Origin: Clitoria ternatea
Taxonomy: Eukaryota; Streptophyta; Magnoliopsida; Fabales; Fabaceae
Direction of reading: 5' to 3'
Assembly: GCA_037962975.1 (NCBI GenBank)
Contig: CM075669.1
Span: 123,272,501 to 123,336,500, forward strand
Length of the DNA stretch: 64,000 nucleotides
The translations under genes were made by a program, and so were the position numbers. How positions within the stretch are numbered: position 1 is the stretch's first letter; each line of letters starts with the position of its first letter. Positions 59,101 through 64,000 of the stretch are shown here, in pieces. The notes under the pieces were generated by a model that made no database searches, was not told where the DNA came from, and saw only the letters and a list, made by a program, of their open reading frames with translations.

Positions 59101-61803
59101 TGTAATACCCTAATTTTTAGTTGAATAAATAAAAGCAATAGGGGAAGAATTTCCAATTTTTAAGGTTAACGAACCGTGCATAATCTGTTTGAATTGATAA
59201 AACCGAGTACAACAAAAAGGAAGGGGAAGAAGACAAGGGAGAAACTTACGCACAGCGAGAGGAACAAACACTTAAGCGAACCCATTGGCACTAGGTACAC
59301 TCGCTCAAGCGAGGGCTAACTACGCTCGGGCGACTATACTCAAGATCTCCAGTCCGCACTACACTTTGCGGAAGCCATGCTACACTCGGCATCCTGACAT
59401 TCCACTCGGTTTCTAGTGTATGGCTCACTCGGTAAATCATCACGCTCGTGCTTCACTTGGGAGGGTCCTCTTCCTAACCCACTCGGACTAGCCTTAATAC
59501 TCGCCAGCCCATTCTGACAGCATATCACACACCGCTACTCCACTCGATCGGATTATATACGTACACGTATTGGCAATTCAAGAATGATTCTCAAAGCCGC
59601 TCACTCGGAATCTAAGAAGACTTCTCACTCAGGATAGCATTCGCGTCCATTATACCACTCGGGGCATTCTGCTCGCCTTTCACTCGGTAACCATAATATT
59701 TCCTATTCTAATTTTCCTACCAAGTCAGGGCTCACTCGGGTTCTCTAGCTGCTTACTAATTTATTACAACAAATCCACTTAGAGTCTTAGGTGTCATTCC
59801 CCAGTCGGTGAACTCTCACTCGGCGGATTCTCACTCGGAATCGTTGATTATCCTCTACTCAGAAAACCTCATAATTATCACTCACAGGATTTGCACCAAC
59901 TCCTATTCCAGACTATACGACCGCAATTACCCGGACCATTCACCCTCTCATCACTCGGAATGACTTGCCATCTCGCTTTCCCTCAACAACAACTTAGCTC
60001 CACATCTACCCATAGTCACACCGACTTCCTACGCTCGGAAAGTATACTTATACATCCAGGCTTATCGCTCGTACATCACCCACAATATAGAATAAACACT
60101 GAAGGTATATATATATATAGGGAAGTATTTAAATAATTACACACGCATTAACATGTTCCTTCTACCCGAAGTGTTCAATCCTGATATAAGGACTAAAATC
60201 AAAATACGAGCCTACCAAGGCTTAACAAGACCTTATACACAGTATATACATATTCACATATATTCCATAGCGCTCGGGTTCTCTGCTCTGCACTCGGCTC
60301 CTCCCTCATCCTTCATTCCGAGAGATGTTCACTGAAAATATAGCCACTGTAGGGGTGAGCTTTTACATGAAAGATGATAATCAAAGACTCGGTATCAGTG
60401 TCAGTACGCACACTTACTTTCACTCAGTCATATTCAGATTAAACTAAGGCCATGCAATTCAGAATAATATCTACACTTACATACTACATAAAGTTCATCT
60501 TCATTCACACGTACACATGCATCCACACACTCGGAATCATTCATAACACTCAACACATGCTATGTGTACTATCCTAACCAACATCATAACTACATGCATG
60601 CCTGCGGATCCGACTTGAGTAATGACTTTCAGTTACGGTTCCCCCTTCACTGGCCTCTCGTCCATCAGCTCTTCCCGTGTGGTACCGGCCTCCCATTGGC
60701 GTCTCGAGACTCCTCTCTAGCTCCTACGGCTACCACGACCTCTCTCAGGATCTAGCCAAGGTCTGTAACTGGAAGTCATTCCCTCGGGGCTTATGACCTT
60801 CCACGGGTCACCCCATTCCTACATATGCAACTTATGCGTTTAACCAGTAAGCAACATCACTCAACTGATACCTCCTTCGTAACATCAATGTAGAAGCATA
60901 TTCAACACGGTTTCTATCTTTACTTTGCCAATCATACCAACATGTACAGGGCTCGAACAATCAAGGAAATAACATCGTACGAGTTAACTATCAGTCATAC
61001 ATTCATATTCTCACAATATTAACAGAGGTAGAATCATGCATCTCACTCGGCTATATCGGAAAGATTAACAGACTATATTACCACTATCTTGCTTTCATGC
61101 AAATATTATCTGACTACTCATCATACACATGGAACCCAAGATCAACAATCATGCATAATATACAATCGTGACAGACACATGCATATACTTAAAGTAGTAC
61201 ACTCATCTGGTACCGTTCTTGGACCATGCATTTAACATGTAAGCGCCCCCTACCTACTGAAGGAAGTTCGACGGGTCCCTCTGTTTCCCGATGCTGGTCT
61301 GATTGGCTTGCCCAGGCTCACACTCGTTCGGCCTCCTTGGTCGTAGTCGCACCGTGAAACAGGGGCTGTTCGTCTTTCACCCTGATGGTTGTCCCTCACC
61401 AGCCAAAGGGACTCCAAGTCTTCTACAGCGTCGTCGTCGTGTGTTCTCAAGAACAGAACAGGGAGCAGGGGAAGGAAGACGAAGGGTAAGAGGGAAGAGA
61501 GTACAAGAAAGAAAAAGAAGAGAGGAAGAGGGAGTCTGAAGGAGATGCGTAGCTTCAGTGACTAAAGGCACATATATAAACATATGCGTGCACGAGGGAG
61601 AGTGGGATGGGAAACGTGAATTGCAGTTCCACTCACGTGACTCCCAATCGGAAGCAGCCACCTCCTACCAACCAAGTTTAATTAATTGTCACTATTTCTT
61701 AGACTGAGTTGATTATAATTAATAATTAATTTTCCTTCTTTACAATCAGAATCTCAATGGTTTATTTTCATTCGGTACTAATCCTCAAAATTGGGATGTT
61801 ACA
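59101..61803 (-). mobile_element. Inner solo LTR (2703 bp), minus orientation
   Basis: On plus it starts TGTAATACCCTAATTT and ends GGGATGTTACA. It carries a CCGAGTG field on the minus strand (about 59340-60330), one pair of palindromes near 59300, acceptor-like TTTTCAG (plus CT at 60332-60333), and a pyrimidine-rich leader near 61400-61560 on the minus strand. It interrupts the outer solo LTR. The layout resembles the solo LTR at 23497-27452 but the sequence is diverged. No gene inside. Confidence 0.88.
59340..60330 (-). repeat. CCGAGTG motif field in the inner solo LTR
   Basis: CACTCGG or close variants on plus about 25 times, irregularly spaced. Confidence 0.75.
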
Positions 61804-61808
61804 TATAT
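61804..61808. repeat. Right target duplication TATAT of the inner solo LTR
   Basis: Partner of 59096-59100. Confidence 0.75.
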
Positions 61809-61839
61809 CTCAATTCATGCATGCTCAATAACATACTTT

Positions 61840-62220
61840 TACTGGTACCAAACCGCTCTCGCCCATCTGTAGCACTAGCCACCCCGTGACTTACAGATCT
61901 ATAATCATGGCCTTACTTGCCACAAGTGCTACAGGCCCCTCCCAAGCACACATCGAGAAAGTCGTGCCCCATCGGGAACCAAGGTAACTTGCTCATCATA
62001 GAGCCGCCCGTCCACTGGGCCCGCCATATAGGGTGCCTCGTCACCAAGCTATGGATAGCTTCATGATTCCCGGAATCATTAGGGAAATACAACAATATAC
62101 CCGTGCATAGGGTCGCCCTCCCACTGGGCCCGCCTAGTGGAACCCCTAAGATTCCACATAGACAGCGAATGATATGCCATGGATGTAAATGCCAATCAAT
62201 GCATTCTCACTCTATGCATC
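61840..62220 (-). other. Conserved LTR block with inverted repeats (minus-strand copy)
   Basis: Antisense version of 29810-30290. It contains TTTTACTGGTACCAAACCG, two CCCACTGGGCCCGCC-like segments and the start-side CATGGATGTAAATGC. Diverged but collinear. Confidence 0.7.
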
Positions 62221-63875
62221 CTATCATGCCACTCCACATTCAACAATTCATCACATCCACTTAGTGGATTTCGTATACTCATCATCCTCCACCAGTAACA
62301 TTCGTTGGATTTCATACACACAACTAGTTAGTGGTAATCAATATTCTTTAGTTCACACATTATAGGATGTTCAACCACATATCAATCAATACAAAATCTA
62401 TTCATAACAAACTCATTAACATGAATTAAAACAACACCATACTCATTATCCCAAAAGCATATGCCACATAACATCAATCATTCTAAATGCATTTCAATCA
62501 TAAAATCATCATATCATCCACTCAAGCCACATTATCATAACACAATACTATACATTCACATCATCAATGGATGAAATCATGCATTTAGAATAGTTACCCC
62601 CTCTTATCTCAAGAGAAGTAGTAATCAACACGGTTTAACGGTTCCGCCTTGTCGATGGGGTTAGTTCCTACATTATACAAGATACCACACCATCAAATGT
62701 TATTCAACTACCAAGATTCAAGTGTTTATATATTTAACAACTTGGTGTTTTCTAATATTTTAACTCTCAATCCTCATTTATTTCATTTAATCCACCATAA
62801 CCATTATGGGTTAGGTGCCTCCATCCATTATTATGCATCTTTAATGTCAAACCCATTAATGGGTCCCACATTAATGGTTCCCAACAACCATCATTAATCA
62901 TCAAACTTCATTAATGGTCATCCACCACTAATAACATCATTTCACCTCATTAATAACATTTATCTAACACAATAAATGCTTCTCTACTCATATTTTACAT
63001 TTTTCCCAAATCATAGAGTTAGGGTTTCATTAAAAACCCAACAACCATAATCAATGTCCATCATCTTCCACCATATTAAATGCCATTTTCATGTACCCCA
63101 CCATGCCCTCATAAAACTCATATTAAATACACCCCACCTTAGGGTTTCTCATCATAAATGCTTCCCACTCATAACCCACTTGCATTAAACTCTCTCCTAA
63201 CAATCATTACCCAAAACCTAGGGCTAGAGCTGAAAAAAATAGAGAGGAAACCTTACCTCAAGCAAAAGGGAGTGAGCTACAAGAATGGGAGAGAGGGAGA
63301 ACGAAAATTGAGAGGGAGAGGGAGAGCTTCAAAGCACCACAAGCTTCTCCACCCAAGCTAGGAGAAAAACAAAATATGGAAGAGGAAGGGCACACCACCA
63401 TTTTTTGGGTTATGGAGAATGGAAGAGGAAGAAGTAGAAGAAGAGTGGAAGATGAAAGGAGAAGAGAAAAGAGTGAACATGCCAAGGAAGAGGAAACCAA
63501 CGTGAATAAGAGGAGAAAAAGAGAGTTTTAAAGTTTTTAATTTTAAACTATCACTTAACTCCTCCGTTTTAAATCAAACAGGATCTCTGTTCAGACTCAA
63601 TACTTTATCTAAAAATTATTCTGATTATATATTCGAACTCCTAATAATATTCTTAATAGCCCTGACCAACAATACCTCAATCGGAGATACTTGGTTTGAC
63701 ACCATATTTTAATCGGGTTTAATTTCAGCTTATTCGGCTTCAATAAATCACTAATAGTCCCCAAAAATATTAATTTAATTATTTCCAATATTTTAGGACA
63801 TTAAATAACCCACATACAACTATTTAATATTTATTTCCTTAATTAATCCTTTATTTTAAAATTTAGGGTGTTACA

Positions 63876-63880
63876 ACTTG
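63876..63880. repeat. Right target duplication ACTTG
   Basis: Exact partner of 57613-57617. Confidence 0.93.
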
Positions 63881-64000
63881 TATAGGGCTGACCCAAGTGC
63901 TATCTGATATGGGGTAAATCATGCCAACTTGTAATAATTTTGTTACCTCTTTTTTAACTACATCAAGGATCTGGGGATTAAGTCTTCTTTGTAGTTGCCT
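63881..64000 (-). pseudogene. Second Athila-type pol: reverse transcriptase N-terminus
   Basis: On the minus strand reads RLNPQILDVVKKEVTKLLQ, then GMIYPISDSTWVSPIQ, the start of the Athila reverse transcriptase. It continues beyond the window. Joined with 57000-57617 it gives one uninterrupted frame across the insertion site. Confidence 0.9.

Larger units (their letters stand above)
57618..63875 (-). mobile_element. Solo LTR, Tekay-like, minus orientation, itself interrupted
   Basis: On the minus strand it starts TGTAACACCCTAAATTTTAAAATAAAGG, clearly akin to the Tekay LTR start, and ends with GGGGTGTTACA. ACTTG duplications are exact and there is no internal region. Without the nested solo LTR (59101-61803) and one TATAT it is about 3.55 kb. 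It carries palindromes (57780-58135), the CTCATAT inverted repeat (57731-57750), acceptor-like AG (58640-58641 on plus as CT), the conserved block (61840-62220), donor-like AGGTAAGG (63251-63256 on plus as CCTTAC) and a pyrimidine-rich leader (minus, 63260-63520). Confidence 0.92.

Overview
This window is repeat-dense plant nuclear DNA in which nearly every base belongs to, or is interrupted by, LTR retrotransposons. The sequence is AT-rich with GC-rich islands of a palindrome of the form CTCGCT(C/T)(A/G)AGCGAG inside long LTRs. Element clades (Ty1/copia, Tekay-type chromovirus, Athila-type Ty3/gypsy), plant tRNA primer sites and a LOG-like cytokinin-enzyme pseudogene all indicate a flowering plant. 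A papilionoid legume is my guess, not something the sequence proves. I see no intact cellular gene, no rRNA or tRNA gene and no CRISPR array.

Layout. (1) 1-1360 and 14023-16427: a decayed Ty1/copia element on the plus strand, split between integrase and reverse transcriptase by a 12.7 kb non-autonomous LARD-type element (1361-14017). The LARD has LTRs of 5.0 and 5.3 kb around a 2.3 kb non-coding interior. (2) 16433-23260: pieces of at least three other LTR elements: a minus-strand LTR fragment, a plus-strand LTR with a TATA box, and the 3' part of a minus-strand Athila-like element. (3) 23261-28154 and 53792-54761: an old host segment on the minus strand. It carries a LOG-like pseudogene split by a 3.96 kb solo LTR, part of a 0.48 kb tandem duplication, and an unrecognised cysteine-containing gene fragment. 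(4) 28155-53786: a complete Tekay-type chromovirus whose single gag-pol frame carries about ten stop codons and one frameshift. Its 3' LTR holds a complete minus-strand Athila-type element (37545-50437). (5) 55069-57617 and 63881-64000: a second, truncated Athila-type pol on the minus strand. Its reverse transcriptase is split by a Tekay-like solo LTR (57618-63875), which is itself split by another solo LTR (59101-61803).

Five-base target-site duplications were found for six insertions: AGATC/AGATG, CTAAT, CATTT, CATCT/CCTCT, ACTTG and TATAT. In three cases the interrupted reading frame is continuous once one copy of the duplication is removed, which confirms the boundaries to the base. LTR-pair differences judged by eye suggest that the LARD is the youngest insertion, the nested Athila comes next, and the Tekay is older. 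The duplication in the host segment is older still.

The most interesting signals are in the long LTRs. Elements of different families share a modular layout: a pyrimidine-rich leader, a strong splice-donor-like AGGTAAG, a conserved block of about 400 bp with inverted repeats, an acceptor-like TTTTTnAG, GC-rich palindromes, and a short CTCATAT/ATATGAG inverted repeat near the LTR end. The LARD LTR adds a tandem array of about 47 bp whose units can form hairpins with some paired changes. The LARD shares leader, primer site and 3'-end sequence with the Tekay element, so it looks like a dependent of Tekay-type machinery. All statements on similarity are from reading and hand alignment; no search was run.
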